Shown: positions 8,036 through 17,739, counted from the first letter of the stretch. The stretch is DNA of 64,000 bases from Algoriphagus vanfongensis DSM 17529 (GCF_000429465.1 NZ_AUBX01000014.1:248001-312000), one strand, 5' to 3'. The notes: generated by a model not told the origin, from the sequence alone. Numbers and translations are program-made.

Positions 8036-9403
8036 TCAAGCTCCTCGTCCTGTTTCTTTCAACTCTATATCCGTCAAATCCTGTATTTTGATCGGCTTGG
8101 ATTGCTCGATGGAGTTTCGGGCAGCTACTCCGATCAAAATAGACATGGCCCCGTCTCGACTTCCAGCAGACTGTCTCCACGGATCAGCCATTGAAGGATC
8201 TTTGAAGACCTTATCCTTCAGACGGGTATCTCCTCCACCGTGTCCACCACCGCCATGCGGAATGGTGATAATCTCTCTTTCTCCGAAATTCTTGGTCAAG
8301 TGAATCTCATCTGCCGAGGCTTCTTCCCAAGGCTGTCTCTCCTTGATCCAAGCTTCCAATCTTCCTTTCGTTCCATTGAAGGCAATACGATAGCCTTCAT
8401 AGGGCGAATAGGTAGTCAGGGAATAGCTGACCTGCACTTTGTTTTTATACTTGATCTGCACGGCCATTTTATCATAGATATCGACATCATCTCTAAATAC
8501 ACATCCATCCCGATGATAGCCATCATACTCTTCATTTTCAGTATAGAGATTGACCAAATGCTGGCTTTTGGTGATATCCCAAAAAAAATCACATTCGCCT
8601 GCATGAGGACACCCTCTACAAGTGGTATGTCTGTATGGCCCCTTTTTCCCATAAAACTCTAACTCCCCAAATGCATACACCTCTTCTGGATCTGAATCTA
8701 TCCACCAATTGAGCAAGTCAAAATGATGTGTAGATTTATGTACCAAAAGCGAGCCCCCAAACTCCTTCCTTCTATGCCATCTTCGGAAATAGTCTGCTCC
8801 ATGATGAATGTCTAGATACCAATGGAAATCCACTGAGGTCAAGTCTCCGATTTCTCCAGCTCGTAGCAACTCATAAAGCCTCTGTCGATGTGGAGAATAG
8901 CGGTAATTGAAAGTCACGATGAGTTTTTTGCTGGATTCGCGCTCAGCATCCAATATCGCCTGACACTTAAACTCATCCGTTGTCATGGGCTTTTCGGAGA
9001 TGACATTGATTCCAGCCTGAAGTCCTTTGATGATAAATTCATGGTGGGTACTATCCATAGTCGTCACAATGAGAGCATCAGGCTGTGTCTCTGCCAGCAT
9101 CTGATCAAAGTCAACGTAGGTCGGACAGTCTGCTCCGATATATTTTTTTCCGTAAGCGAGCCGTCCGGGATTCTTATCACTAAGTCCTACAAACTCGACC
9201 AGATCGCCGTAGGTTTCCAGCACAGATTTTCCAAACATGGAGCAGCCACGAACGCCAGTACCTACTAGGGCTATTCGCATTTTTGCTGGTTTATCATGAA
9301 GATCCAGGGCTTGTGCAATGGGGTGGATAAAAAAACTTCCCGCAAGGAGACTACCGGATTTGGCAATAAAATCCCTTCGGGACTGAAAAGTCGAATTGGT
9401 CAT
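8036..9403 (-). CDS. Tat-exported Gfo/Idh/MocA oxidoreductase with a cysteine cluster
   Basis: 455 residues. The N-terminus has the twin-arginine motif SRRDFIAKSG followed by a hydrophobic stretch, implying folded export with bound nucleotide. The Rossmann segment MRIALVGTGVRGCSMFGKS and the EKPMTTDEFKC motif (Lys of the EKP catalytic triad) identify the family, which oxidises or rearranges sugars with NAD(P). Near residue 260 there is a compact cysteine cluster CRGCPHAGEC, which could bind a metal or form disulfides. GGGGHGGGD follows later. The ATG at 9403 is directly in front of the Tat motif. Sugar specificity cannot be read from the sequence. Confidence 0.88.
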   Translation of the reverse strand: MTNSTFQSRRDFIAKSGSLLAGSFFIHPIAQALDLHDKPAKMRIALVGTGVRGCSMFGKSVLETYGDLVEFVGLSDKNPGRLAYGKKYIGADCPTYVDFDQMLAETQPDALIVTTMDSTHHEFIIKGLQAGINVISEKPMTTDEFKCQAILDAERESSKKLIVTFNYRYSPHRQRLYELLRAGEIGDLTSVDFHWYLDIHHGADYFRRWHRRKEFGGSLLVHKSTHHFDLLNWWIDSDPEEVYAFGELEFYGKKGPYRHTTCRGCPHAGECDFFWDITKSQHLVNLYTENEEYDGYHRDGCVFRDDVDIYDKMAVQIKYKNKVQVSYSLTTYSPYEGYRIAFNGTKGRLEAWIKERQPWEEASADEIHLTKNFGEREIITIPHGGGGHGGGDTRLKDKVFKDPSMADPWRQSAGSRDGAMSILIGVAARNSIEQSKPIKIQDLTDIELKETGRGA

Positions 9404-9548
9404 AATTTATTCTGGGTTTAATGGATTGAACTGTAGGAAGATAAGAATTTCTGTAAAAAAGCAGCGAATTCTTTTACGGAAACGATTTTACCAATGCTCC
9501 TCCAACCCAATTCAACGGATTAACGGAGTTTTACCTTATTTTTGGTCC

Positions 9549-10421
9549 ATGAGCCCATTAGTCAAAGAGCAAACTATCTCCATTCGTGGACTATTCCGGA
9601 TCAGCAGACCGATCAATTTGGCTCTGGTGGGCTTTTCCCAATTGATGACGGCCTTTTGTCTGGTGAAAAACACCAGTGATGGAGTCCCCGTCATGGAGGA
9701 TTATAGACTATACCTGCTCATCACAGCCACGCTGCTAATCACTGCGGCAGGCTATATGATCAATGACTACTATGATGTCAAAATCGACTATGTGAATCGA
9801 CCCAATGAAGTCATCGTAGGCAAAGGAATCAAGCGAAGAGTAGTAATCGTCCTTCATACGACCTTTAATCTTGTGGGTATCTCACTAGGAGTTTTGGTCG
9901 CTCCGCGGATAGGGCTGGTTAATTTCTCTGCGGCTTTTCTCCTCTGGCTGTATAGCAATCGCCTCAAGCGAGAGCCTTTCATCGGAAATCTCACTGTGGC
10001 ATTTCTAACTGGACTCTCGATCTACCTCATCACTTTTTACTATCAAAAAAATGAGCTTTTAGTGCTCACCTATGCTATTTTCGCCTTCTTCCTCAATCTA
10101 ATCCGCGAGATCATCAAAGACATCGAGGATAGGAACGGCGACAGAAAACACGGCTGCCGTACACTCCCAATCGTGATTGGATTCCGAAAGACCAAGCAAG
10201 TAATCTTTCTCATCGCACTGCTCTTTGTCAACTCGATCCTTTACATCACCTTGCGGCTCAACAAGACCGAACTGTTCATTTACTTCGCTGTCTTGGGAAT
10301 TGCCTTTCTTTGGTTTTTATGGAAAATCTATCAAGCAGACCGGAGGGAGCACTTCACACAACTGAGCGCTTGGGCAAAAGTACTGATGCTCGTAGGCACC
10401 CTAAGCATGGCTCTTTTGTAA
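9549..10421 (+). CDS. UbiA-type prenyltransferase
   Basis: 290 residues from ATG 9549; the longer frame begins at TTG 9396 inside the start of the divergent oxidoreductase and is unlikely. It is a polytopic membrane protein with about eight helices. Both Asp-rich motifs of the UbiA superfamily are present: NDYYDVKIDYVNRPNE at about residues 72-87 and DIEDRNGDRKHG at about 190-201, which bind the Mg-diphosphate of the prenyl donor. The acceptor is not evident; relatives in Bacteroidota are annotated as geranylgeranylglycerol-phosphate geranylgeranyltransferase-like or as quinone or chlorophyll-type prenyltransferases. It is monocistronic. Confidence 0.85.
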   Translation: MSPLVKEQTISIRGLFRISRPINLALVGFSQLMTAFCLVKNTSDGVPVMEDYRLYLLITATLLITAAGYMINDYYDVKIDYVNRPNEVIVGKGIKRRVVIVLHTTFNLVGISLGVLVAPRIGLVNFSAAFLLWLYSNRLKREPFIGNLTVAFLTGLSIYLITFYYQKNELLVLTYAIFAFFLNLIREIIKDIEDRNGDRKHGCRTLPIVIGFRKTKQVIFLIALLFVNSILYITLRLNKTELFIYFAVLGIAFLWFLWKIYQADRREHFTQLSAWAKVLMLVGTLSMALL

Positions 10422-10539
10422 GGCAAAATACGTCTCTGCTCCTCGATCTATTTGGTACAATTGCTGAATAACCGACAATCCTCTCTTCTTTTTGGCATAT
10501 CCCTAGCAAAACCTGTACTTTCATGCAAATTTTCCAAAA

Positions 10540-11622
10540 ATGCTAGATTCAAAAACCATCGTCATCAAAATCGGCTCCAATGTCCTGACTCAAGACTCAG
10601 GATTGCCTGACTTGAAGCGAATGGAACATTTGGTGGCTCAGATCAAAAATCTCATGGACGCTGGCAAGAAAGTCGTGCTGGTCAGTTCCGGGGCAGTTGC
10701 ATTTGGACGGCAGACTATTCCGCTGCCAGACAAACTCAACCCAGTCTTCAAAAAACAAATTTGGTCCTCCACCGGTCAGATTCGTCTGATCAACCAGTAC
10801 CAGACTTTTTTTGAGAAACTGAATCAGCCCATCGCCCAGATCTTGGTCACCAAAGAGGACTTCCGGGACAGAAAGCATTTTCTAAATATGAAAAACTGTA
10901 TCGAAGCCCTCCTACAGCAGCAGATCCTTCCCATCATCAATGAAAATGACAGCGTCACGATCACCGAGCTGATGTTTACAGACAATGATGAACTCGCAGG
11001 CCTGACCGCTGCGATGATCAATGCTGACACGCTGCTACTCTTAACGAACGTAGACGGAATCTATACCGGAAATCCAAACGATCCATCGTCTGAACTGATC
11101 CCGAAAGTGCAAGCCAAGATGCCAGAAGTTTCCTCTTATATCTCTGCCAACAAATCCTCCTTTGGGCGTGGAGGAATGCTGACCAAGTATGCTATGGCCC
11201 AAAAGTCTGCCAACTTAGGCATCCAAGTCATCATAGCAAATGGAAAGAAAGAAGGAGTATTGGATAGTTTTAGCGCAAAAAAACTGCGCTGTACATGGTT
11301 TGAACCGCAACGTGCCAAGCAAGCTCCAAAAAAATGGTTGGCACACGGAACCCATTACTACATCGGTGAAGTTTTCATTAACGAAGGAGCCAAGAAAATT
11401 CTCACTTCCGAGGTGATCCGGAGCCTTCTGCCAGTCGGCATCACACGGATCGAAGGAGAATTTTCAAAAGGAGATATTTTGCTGATCCGGGACGATTCGG
11501 GTCAAAAAATCGGTTTGGGCAGAGCAGAATACTCATCGAAATCTGCCCGGGAAAAACTAGGCCTCAACAAGCAGAAAGCCCTTATACATTACGATTATCT
11601 TTATTTATTTGAGCATGAGTGA
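10540..11622 (+). CDS. proB: Glutamate 5-kinase
   Basis: 360 residues; first step of proline synthesis, phosphorylating glutamate with ATP. The amino-acid-kinase domain starts with TIVIKIGSNVLT and includes VLVSSGAVAFGR and the FTDNDELAGLTAAMINAD segment of the active site. A C-terminal PUA domain spans roughly residues 275-355, as in the full-length bacterial enzyme. It overlaps the downstream proA by 8 bp, so the two are translationally coupled. Confidence 0.95.
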   Translation: MLDSKTIVIKIGSNVLTQDSGLPDLKRMEHLVAQIKNLMDAGKKVVLVSSGAVAFGRQTIPLPDKLNPVFKKQIWSSTGQIRLINQYQTFFEKLNQPIAQILVTKEDFRDRKHFLNMKNCIEALLQQQILPIINENDSVTITELMFTDNDELAGLTAAMINADTLLLLTNVDGIYTGNPNDPSSELIPKVQAKMPEVSSYISANKSSFGRGGMLTKYAMAQKSANLGIQVIIANGKKEGVLDSFSAKKLRCTWFEPQRAKQAPKKWLAHGTHYYIGEVFINEGAKKILTSEVIRSLLPVGITRIEGEFSKGDILLIRDDSGQKIGLGRAEYSSKSAREKLGLNKQKALIHYDYLYLFEHE

Positions 11623-12856
11623 TTTTTCAGAAATATTCCAATCCGTCAAAAATTCCAGCCGCAAACTAGCCGGGATCAAAGATCAAAAAGTTCAAGAAAT
11701 CTTAGCTGATCTGGCTGACTTGATGGTGTCCCAGCAAGCTTTTCTGCTTGAGGAAAACCAAAAGGATCTGGACAAGATGGACCCAGCCAACCCGATGTAT
11801 GACCGCTTGCTACTCACTCCAGAAAGAATTGAAGGCATCGCTGCCGAAATGCGACAAGTCAGCAAATTACCTTCCCCCTTACAAATACGCTTAGAGGAAA
11901 AAATGCTTCCAAACGGGCTGTTTCTGGAAAAAGTGACGGTACCACTGGGCGTCATCGGAATCATCTACGAAGCAAGACCCAATGTGACTTTTGACGTCTT
12001 TTCACTGGCTATTAAATCCGGAAATGGTCTCCTGCTCAAAGGTGGTTCCGACGCGGATTTTTCCAATCGTGCAATCATGCGATTGATTCATCAATCCCTA
12101 GAAAACCATGCTCTCCCTCAAGAAGCATTTCAACTTTTGCCTCCCGATAGAGCAGCCACCAAAGCCCTTTTGGAAGCTGTAGATTTTGTAGACGTGATAA
12201 TCCCTAGAGGCTCACAAGGCTTGATCAATTTTGTAAGAGAAAATGCAAAAGTACCAGTCATCGAAACTGGAGCTGGCATCGTGCACACCTACGTGGATGA
12301 GTCTGCAGATTTAGAAAAAGCAAAAGCTATTATTTATAATTCAAAGACTCGAAGGCCCTCCGTCTGCAATTCACTGGACTGTCTGATTATTCACCAGAAT
12401 AGATTGAATGACTTGAATGACCTGATGCAGCCGATGATTGATTCTGGGGTAAAAATCTATGCAGACTCTCTTGCTTTCGAAGCCTTGGAGCCCAATGAAT
12501 TGATTTCAAGAGCAGATGATTCACATTTTGGGACGGAGTTTCTAAGTCTTAAACTGGCGATCAAAACAGTGTTAAACATCGAAGAAGCCATCGCACATAT
12601 CACGGAGCACTCATCTAGACACTCGGAAGCTATCATATCAGAGGATCAAGAAGCTATAGAACAGTTCCTCTTGGAAGTGGATGCCGCTGCCGTCTATGTC
12701 AACGCATCTACAGCATTTACCGATGGAGCACAGTTTGGCTTGGGTGCAGAAATAGGCATTTCTACTCAAAAACTGCATGCCAGAGGCCCCATGGCACTGC
12801 GAGAACTCACCAGTTACAAATGGATCATTCGGGGAAATGGTCAAACCAGAGCCTAA
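11615..12856 (+). CDS. proA: Gamma-glutamyl phosphate reductase
   Basis: 413 residues from ATG 11615 (TTG 11609 would add two residues). It reduces gamma-glutamyl phosphate to glutamate semialdehyde with NADPH, acting with proB. The aldehyde-dehydrogenase fold shows IYEARPNVTFDVFSLAIKSG and LLKGGSDADFSNRA for nucleotide binding, and RRPSVCNSLDC with the catalytic Cys at about 251. The C-terminal ALRELTSYKW is the normal end for the family. The stop codon (12854-12856) overlaps by two bases the stop of the convergent usp gene. Confidence 0.96.
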   Translation: MSDFSEIFQSVKNSSRKLAGIKDQKVQEILADLADLMVSQQAFLLEENQKDLDKMDPANPMYDRLLLTPERIEGIAAEMRQVSKLPSPLQIRLEEKMLPNGLFLEKVTVPLGVIGIIYEARPNVTFDVFSLAIKSGNGLLLKGGSDADFSNRAIMRLIHQSLENHALPQEAFQLLPPDRAATKALLEAVDFVDVIIPRGSQGLINFVRENAKVPVIETGAGIVHTYVDESADLEKAKAIIYNSKTRRPSVCNSLDCLIIHQNRLNDLNDLMQPMIDSGVKIYADSLAFEALEPNELISRADDSHFGTEFLSLKLAIKTVLNIEEAIAHITEHSSRHSEAIISEDQEAIEQFLLEVDAAAVYVNASTAFTDGAQFGLGAEIGISTQKLHARGPMALRELTSYKWIIRGNGQTRA

Positions 12857-13722
12857 TAGCCCTTTTTCACAATCAAAATCGGAATACTCAAATCGGAATT
12901 GATCAACTGATCTGTGACAGTACCTACAAGTAGGTCATCCTCATCCGAATTCCCCTTATTTCCTACGATCAGCAGATTTGCGTCTACTTGGGAGGTATAT
13001 TCTATGATGGTTTTGGCAATGGCATTGCCGGCGTCTGGTAGCATTTCCAGTTCAGATGTGAGGCCGGTTTTCTTTTGAAGTTTCAAAAATTTCGCAAGGA
13101 TTTTCTTTTTCAGTTCCTTTTGAAAAGCCTCCTCATCTCTGAAATAGGGGAAGTATTGGAAGCCAGCCTGCAGGGCATAAATCGGCTTTAATTCTGAAGA
13201 AAGCCTCGATGACAAATTAATCCCACGCTGCACCACTCGATCTGAGTAAGAAGAAAAATCCAAGGCCAAAACCATTTTATCAAACTCAGCTGGACTTCCT
13301 TCCGGCACCAGCAAGCTCTCGGAATCCGTGATTCTGATCACCTTGCTACTAAAAGCTCCCCCTCCGTTTTCCTCTTCTTTTTTTCCCAAAACGATCAAAT
13401 TGAAGTGTTGCTGATCTACCCATCTGACCAATTGATCCAGTTTGCCTCCCGTATCTATTTTGATATGAATAGAAGATTTTTTCTCACCAAAAACCTGAAC
13501 AACCAAGTCCTGAATTTCTTTCTCCAATAGATCCTCAAGTGGCTGATGAATTTGCTTTTGCAACATTTCAGCTTCTGTCGAGTGATGATCCAAAGCCACG
13601 AAATGCACCAAAGTCAAGGAAGCAAAATCGAATACATCATCGAGCTTTTTGAAATAGCGAAGCAAAAACTCATCGGTCTCACTGAGATCCAGAAATATTC
13701 CAATGTGGGTCAGCGCTTTCAT
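12853..13722 (-). CDS. Tandem-domain universal stress protein
   Basis: 289 residues from ATG 13722, with two UspA repeats: residues about 1-140 begin with HIGIFLDLSETDEFLL, and 145-289 with KMVLALDFSSYSDRVV. The second repeat keeps the ATP-binding pattern VGNKGNSDEDDLLVGTVTDQ near its end; the first is less canonical. The start ATG overlaps the stop of the BCCT transporter gene as ATGA, so it is translated as a second cistron of that mRNA. A function tied to osmolyte import or stress sensing is inferred from this coupling. The open frame extending upstream to 13974 is transporter sequence in another frame. Confidence 0.88.
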   Translation of the reverse strand: MKALTHIGIFLDLSETDEFLLRYFKKLDDVFDFASLTLVHFVALDHHSTEAEMLQKQIHQPLEDLLEKEIQDLVVQVFGEKKSSIHIKIDTGGKLDQLVRWVDQQHFNLIVLGKKEEENGGGAFSSKVIRITDSESLLVPEGSPAEFDKMVLALDFSSYSDRVVQRGINLSSRLSSELKPIYALQAGFQYFPYFRDEEAFQKELKKKILAKFLKLQKKTGLTSELEMLPDAGNAIAKTIIEYTSQVDANLLIVGNKGNSDEDDLLVGTVTDQLINSDLSIPILIVKKGY

Positions 13723-15320
13723 GATTTCTTGTCTTTGTCGATTTGTTTCAGAATCACTTTGGTCAGACGATCCGTGTAGGATTTTTGACTGACTTCCTGC
13801 TTGAGTTGAGAGTCTCGGGCATGTTCTTTTTTCACCCCCTTGAGCAGAGAATAACACATCAGCGTGAGAATCACCAAAAACGGCAAACCAGTCGTAATGG
13901 TCGCCGTCTGCAAGGCTGTCAAGCCACCTCCCAGAAGAAGAATAGCCGCTACCGCTCCTTCCGTAGTTGCCCAAAAAACACGCTGGGGGATCGGCGTGTT
14001 CAGTTTCCCTCCGGAAGTAATGCTATCGATCACCAACGAACCCGAATCCGCCGAGGTAACAAAGAAACTCGCTACCAATAAAATCCCGAGCACCGAACCG
14101 ATAAGATGAAAGGGAAATTTTTCTAAAAACACGAACAAAGCTGTCGTCTCATCCGCGATGATCGCCTGGGCAAACTCATGCGATCCTGTGGCAGCAGCCT
14201 GCTGCATATCCAGAAAAATCGCTGATCCACCAAGGGTAGTCATCCAGAAAAAAGTCAGTAAACTCGGAGCCAACAGCACTCCCAAGATAAATTCCCGGAT
14301 CGTCCGACCTTTAGAAATCCGCGCAATAAACATCCCCACAAAGGGCGACCAACTGATCCACCATGCCCAATAAAAGACTGTCCAGTCTCCCTGCCAACCT
14401 TCATTGATAAAAGCCTCGGTCCAAGTAGAGATCTCAATCAGCTCATTGACATAGGTGCCCATATTTTGGACAAAAGATTTGAAAATAAATAAAGTTGGTC
14501 CGACGAGGAGCACAAAAAACATCAAAACCGCTGCGATCCGCACGTTCCACTCACTGAGAATCTTCACTCCTTTATCGACTCCAGAAACCACCGAAATCGT
14601 CGCAATCCCCGTGATCCCGGCAATCAGCAAAACCTGATACAAACCTGTATTGGGAAAGCCAAACACATGGCTCAGCCCTCCACTTACCTGTCTCACTCCG
14701 ACTCCGAGAGAGGTAGCCAATCCAAACAAGGTGGCCAAAACCGCAAAAATATCGATCACATTGCCCATCCAGCCGTGTATTCTGTCTCCTAAAAGCGGAT
14801 AAAACACAGATCTGATTGTCAGTGGCATATTTCGATTAAAAGCAAAGAAGGCCAAAGAAAGCGCCACCACTGCATAAATCGCCCAAGCATGAATTCCCCA
14901 ATGCAAAAAAGTGTAGTTCATCGCGTGCTGGGCCGCATCTATGCTAAAGGGCTCCGCAGCTGGAGGTCTGCCATAGTGAGACACCGGTTCGGCCACACCG
15001 TAAAACAACAAGCCAATCCCCATGCCCGCACTGAAAAGCATCGCAAACCAAGCCGAGGTCGAAAAGTCTGGGCGAGCGTCCTTTCCTCCCAAGCGCACAT
15101 TTCCATATTTACTAAAGCCCAGATAAAAGCAGAAAATGATAAATGCATTGACAGTGAGGATAAAAATCCATCCGGTTTTCTCTGTGACGAAATCCTTGAA
15201 ACTTGTAAAAAGCTCCAACATGGGATCGCCCACGATCATGGTCACAGCCATAAAAAGCACCACCAGAATTACGGAAGGAATAAAAACCGGCCCATGGATA
15301 TCGTAATATTTTCCTTTCAT
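13719..15320 (-). CDS. BCCT-family betaine/choline/carnitine transporter
   Basis: 533 residues, twelve predicted membrane helices. The family signature is clear: WFAMLFSAGMGIGLLFYGVA in helix 3 (the Gly-rich stretch that sets Na+ coupling) and WAWWISWSPFVGMFIARISK in helix 8 with the aromatic box and the Arg-Ile-Ser-Lys-Gly-Arg loop. Typical role is Na+ or H+ coupled uptake of glycine betaine, choline or ectoine for osmoprotection; substrate preference is not decidable here. The C-terminal tail is short and basic. It forms an operon with the downstream Usp protein. Confidence 0.93.
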   Translation of the reverse strand: MKGKYYDIHGPVFIPSVILVVLFMAVTMIVGDPMLELFTSFKDFVTEKTGWIFILTVNAFIIFCFYLGFSKYGNVRLGGKDARPDFSTSAWFAMLFSAGMGIGLLFYGVAEPVSHYGRPPAAEPFSIDAAQHAMNYTFLHWGIHAWAIYAVVALSLAFFAFNRNMPLTIRSVFYPLLGDRIHGWMGNVIDIFAVLATLFGLATSLGVGVRQVSGGLSHVFGFPNTGLYQVLLIAGITGIATISVVSGVDKGVKILSEWNVRIAAVLMFFVLLVGPTLFIFKSFVQNMGTYVNELIEISTWTEAFINEGWQGDWTVFYWAWWISWSPFVGMFIARISKGRTIREFILGVLLAPSLLTFFWMTTLGGSAIFLDMQQAAATGSHEFAQAIIADETTALFVFLEKFPFHLIGSVLGILLVASFFVTSADSGSLVIDSITSGGKLNTPIPQRVFWATTEGAVAAILLLGGGLTALQTATITTGLPFLVILTLMCYSLLKGVKKEHARDSQLKQEVSQKSYTDRLTKVILKQIDKDKKS

Positions 15321-15405
15321 AAATGAATAAAAATCAGGTTGAGAATACTCGTTTTCACTTTTCTGGATCTAAAAATCACAAACCCAGTGACATTAAAATT
15401 TAGCC

Positions 15406-15441
15406 AAAAAAAATCGGACAGCCTTGATTCCGTCCGATTTT
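15406..15441 (-). terminator. Intrinsic terminator of the his genes
   Basis: AAAATCGGAC (15410-15419) pairs with GTCCGATTTT (15432-15441). On the minus strand the stem is followed by a run of T residues (15406-15413), directly after the hisIE stop at 15451. Confidence 0.88.
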
Positions 15442-15450
15442 GTATTGAAT

Positions 15451-16050
15451 TTACTTTTTCCTGTGCCGCTCGATCAGCACCTCCATCACCTCATCCAGTT
15501 CGTAGCCTTTGGCTTCCAAAAGCACCAAATAGTGGTAAAGCAAATCCGCGGCCTCGCCCATGAAAAGCTCCTTGTTGTCATCTTTGGCTTCGATCACGAT
15601 CTCCACGGCTTCCTCGCCTACTTTCTGCGCTACTTTGTTGATTCCTTTGGCAAAAAGGGAAGCGGTATAAGACTGATCGGTGGGGTTATTTTTTCGGTCT
15701 TTGATAATGGCGCGCAGCTGATCGATAAAACCTGTTTTGGAAGTATTGCTTTCATCCCAGCAGGTATCTGCTCCTGTGTGGCAAACCGGTCCTCTTGGAT
15801 TGGCCTGGATCAAAATAGAATCCCCATCACAATCTGAAGCTAGGGAAACCAACTCCATATAATTGCCGGAGGTCTCACCTTTAGTCCAAAGTCGGTTTTT
15901 ACTTCTACTGTAGAAGGTGACCATCTTCGTTTCTTGGGTTTTGGCCAAAGCCTCCTCGTTCATATAGCCCTGCATCAGTACTTTTCCGCTCAATGCATCT
16001 TGTACTATCGCCGGAATCAGGCCGTTCATTTTATCAAAATCTATGTTCAT
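15451..16050 (-). CDS. hisIE: Bifunctional phosphoribosyl-AMP cyclohydrolase / phosphoribosyl-ATP pyrophosphatase
   Basis: 199 residues, steps 2 and 3 of histidine synthesis. The HisI half (about 1-110) has WTKGETSGNYMELVSLASDC with the metal-binding Asp, DCDGDSILIQ and GPVCHTGADTCW with the zinc cysteines. The HisE half (about 115-199) has YTASLFAKGINKVAQKVGEE and the EAVEIVIEAK acidic Mg site. It is the last gene before the terminator and lies 98 bp downstream of hisF. Confidence 0.96.
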   Translation of the reverse strand: MNIDFDKMNGLIPAIVQDALSGKVLMQGYMNEEALAKTQETKMVTFYSRSKNRLWTKGETSGNYMELVSLASDCDGDSILIQANPRGPVCHTGADTCWDESNTSKTGFIDQLRAIIKDRKNNPTDQSYTASLFAKGINKVAQKVGEEAVEIVIEAKDDNKELFMGEAADLLYHYLVLLEAKGYELDEVMEVLIERHRKK

Positions 16051-16148
16051 ATCTCTTAACCTTTGGAGTTTCCAAAACCCCGAAGGTTTTGTTTATTTCT
16101 TTCTTGACTCTAGCTTCTTGGCTCTTGTATCTTGATACTTGCGTCTTT

Positions 16149-16904
16149 TTATTTTCTCACACTTATCCCCTCATTTCCCAAGTAACTTTTCAGATCAGGA
16201 ATCCCTATTTCCTTAAAGTGAAAAATACTGGCAGCCAAAGCTGCATCTGCTTTGCCAAAGGTAAAAACATCCCGGAAATGAGCCATACTTCCTGCTCCAC
16301 CTGAGGCGATGACTGGAATGGACAATGCTGAAGAAATTTCAGCGAGAAGCTCATTGGAAAAGCCAGCCTTCGTGCCATCGTGATCCATGGAGGTCAGCAG
16401 GATTTCACCCGCTCCCCGATCACAAACTTCCTGAGCCCAAGCTTGCGTCTGGAGCAAAGTAGGCTTCCTCCCGCCATGGGTATGCACATAGTCTCTCCCA
16501 TCCACATCCCGGGTATCGATGGCAACTACGATGCATTGGGATCCGAATTCCGCTGCCATTTCATCTATCACACCTGGGTTTTTAACCGCCGAAGAATTAA
16601 TGGAAATCTTATCTGCCCCGGCATTGAGCAGTACTTTTACATCTTCGACGGTAGAGATTCCGCCACCTACGGTAAAAGGAATATTGATCGCCTTCGCCAC
16701 CTTGGTCACTAATTCCGCCAAAGTCTTCCGCTTATCCACCGTGGCTGTGATATCCAAAAACACCAATTCATCGGCACCTTCGTCTGAGTAGATTTTTGCC
16801 AGTTCCACCGGATCGCCGGCATCTCGGAGCTCCACAAAATTCACTCCTTTGACCGTACGCCCATCTTTGATATCTAGGCAAGGGATTATTCTCTTGGTTA
16901 ACAT
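16149..16904 (-). CDS. hisF: Imidazole glycerol phosphate synthase, cyclase subunit
   Basis: 251 residues, (beta/alpha)8 barrel. It opens with [20 protein letters not shown], carrying the catalytic Asp11. The second catalytic Asp is in [20 protein letters not shown] near residue 130. GGISTVEDV and [12 protein letters not shown] are the two phosphate-binding half-barrel loops. With HisH it converts PRFAR to imidazole glycerol phosphate plus AICAR. Confidence 0.97.
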   Translation of the reverse strand: MLTKRIIPCLDIKDGRTVKGVNFVELRDAGDPVELAKIYSDEGADELVFLDITATVDKRKTLAELVTKVAKAINIPFTVGGGISTVEDVKVLLNAGADKISINSSAVKNPGVIDEMAAEFGSQCIVVAIDTRDVDGRDYVHTHGGRKPTLLQTQAWAQEVCDRGAGEILLTSMDHDGTKAGFSNELLAEISSALSIPVIASGGAGSMAHFRDVFTFGKADAALAASIFHFKEIGIPDLKSYLGNEGISVRK

Positions 16905-16909
16905 TTTAA

Positions 16910-16990
16910 ATTAGAAAATTTTAAAATTGAATGATTGGAAAATTAAGTTGGAAAGTGGTAAGGTGGTAAAGTTGAAAAGTTTCAGACTTT
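16910..16990. repeat. AT-rich spacer repeat, copy 1 (hisF-hisA gap)
   Basis: Shares long matching segments with the hisA-hisH gap (17740-17811), including TTAGAAAATT, GATTGGAAAATT, TTGGAAAGTGGTAA and AGTTTCAG in the same order and orientation. The two copies differ by small insertions. A non-coding dispersed repeat placed between operon genes. Confidence 0.7.
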
Positions 16991-17008
16991 TGACATTAGC
17001 TTTCTGAA

Positions 17009-17725
17009 TTAGACAAAAGCTGCCAATTCCTCCAAACTCACTCGTCCTTCATAATAGGCCTTCCCAACAATAGCTCCATAGACACCTGCCTTTTCCAAAT
17101 CTTCCAAGTCTTTCACAGAAGAAACACCTCCGCTGGCGATCAGTTTCAGACCAGGGATTTCTTGCAATATCTCCTTATACAGATCCGTGGATGGTCCTTG
17201 AAGCAGACCGTCTTTGGCCACATCGGTGCAGATCACGTAGCTGATTCCCTTACTGACATACTCTTTGATAAAAGGAATCAAATCCACAGAAGTGGTCTCT
17301 TCCCAGCCTCCCACAGCTATTTTTCTGTCTTTGGCATCCGCACCCAAAATTATCTTTTCAGTCCCATAGCTATTAATCCAAGACTCAAAAAGAGTTCTGT
17401 TTTTCACAGCAATACTACCTCCAGTCACCTGTTTCGCGCCCAACTGAAAAGCTTTTTCGATTTCCTCATCTGCCTGAATTCCTCCTCCAAAATCCACGTG
17501 CAGGGACGTTCCTTGGGAGATCCGCTCCAAAACTGCTCCGTTGACAATCTTTTTGGCTTTGGCTCCATCCAGATCCACCAGATGCAAGCGCTGTATTCCT
17601 GCACCTTCGAAGCGCTTAGCCATCTCCAAAGGATCGTCATGGTATTCTTTTTTGCTGCTGTAGTCGCCCTGACTGAGTCGGACACATTTACCTCCGATAA
17701 GGTCTATGGCTGGAATGATTTGCAT
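17009..17725 (-). CDS. hisA: Phosphoribosylformimino-5-aminoimidazole carboxamide ribotide isomerase
   Basis: 238 residues, (beta/alpha)8 barrel paralogous to HisF. MQIIPAIDLIGGKCVRLSQG carries catalytic Asp8. VDFGGGIQADEEIEKAF and IASGGVSSVKDL are the phosphate loops, and CTDVAKDGLLQGPS supplies the second Asp. It isomerises ProFAR to PRFAR. Separated from hisF and hisH by repeated AT-rich spacers of 104 and 184 bp. Confidence 0.97.
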   Translation of the reverse strand: MQIIPAIDLIGGKCVRLSQGDYSSKKEYHDDPLEMAKRFEGAGIQRLHLVDLDGAKAKKIVNGAVLERISQGTSLHVDFGGGIQADEEIEKAFQLGAKQVTGGSIAVKNRTLFESWINSYGTEKIILGADAKDRKIAVGGWEETTSVDLIPFIKEYVSKGISYVICTDVAKDGLLQGPSTDLYKEILQEIPGLKLIASGGVSSVKDLEDLEKAGVYGAIVGKAYYEGRVSLEELAAFV

Positions 17726-17739
17726 GGTTGGATTGGAAA

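Noticed and set aside
12853..13974. 373-residue version of the Usp protein
   Set aside because: The first 84 residues are transporter DNA read in another frame; the ATGA-coupled ATG at 13722 is the natural start.
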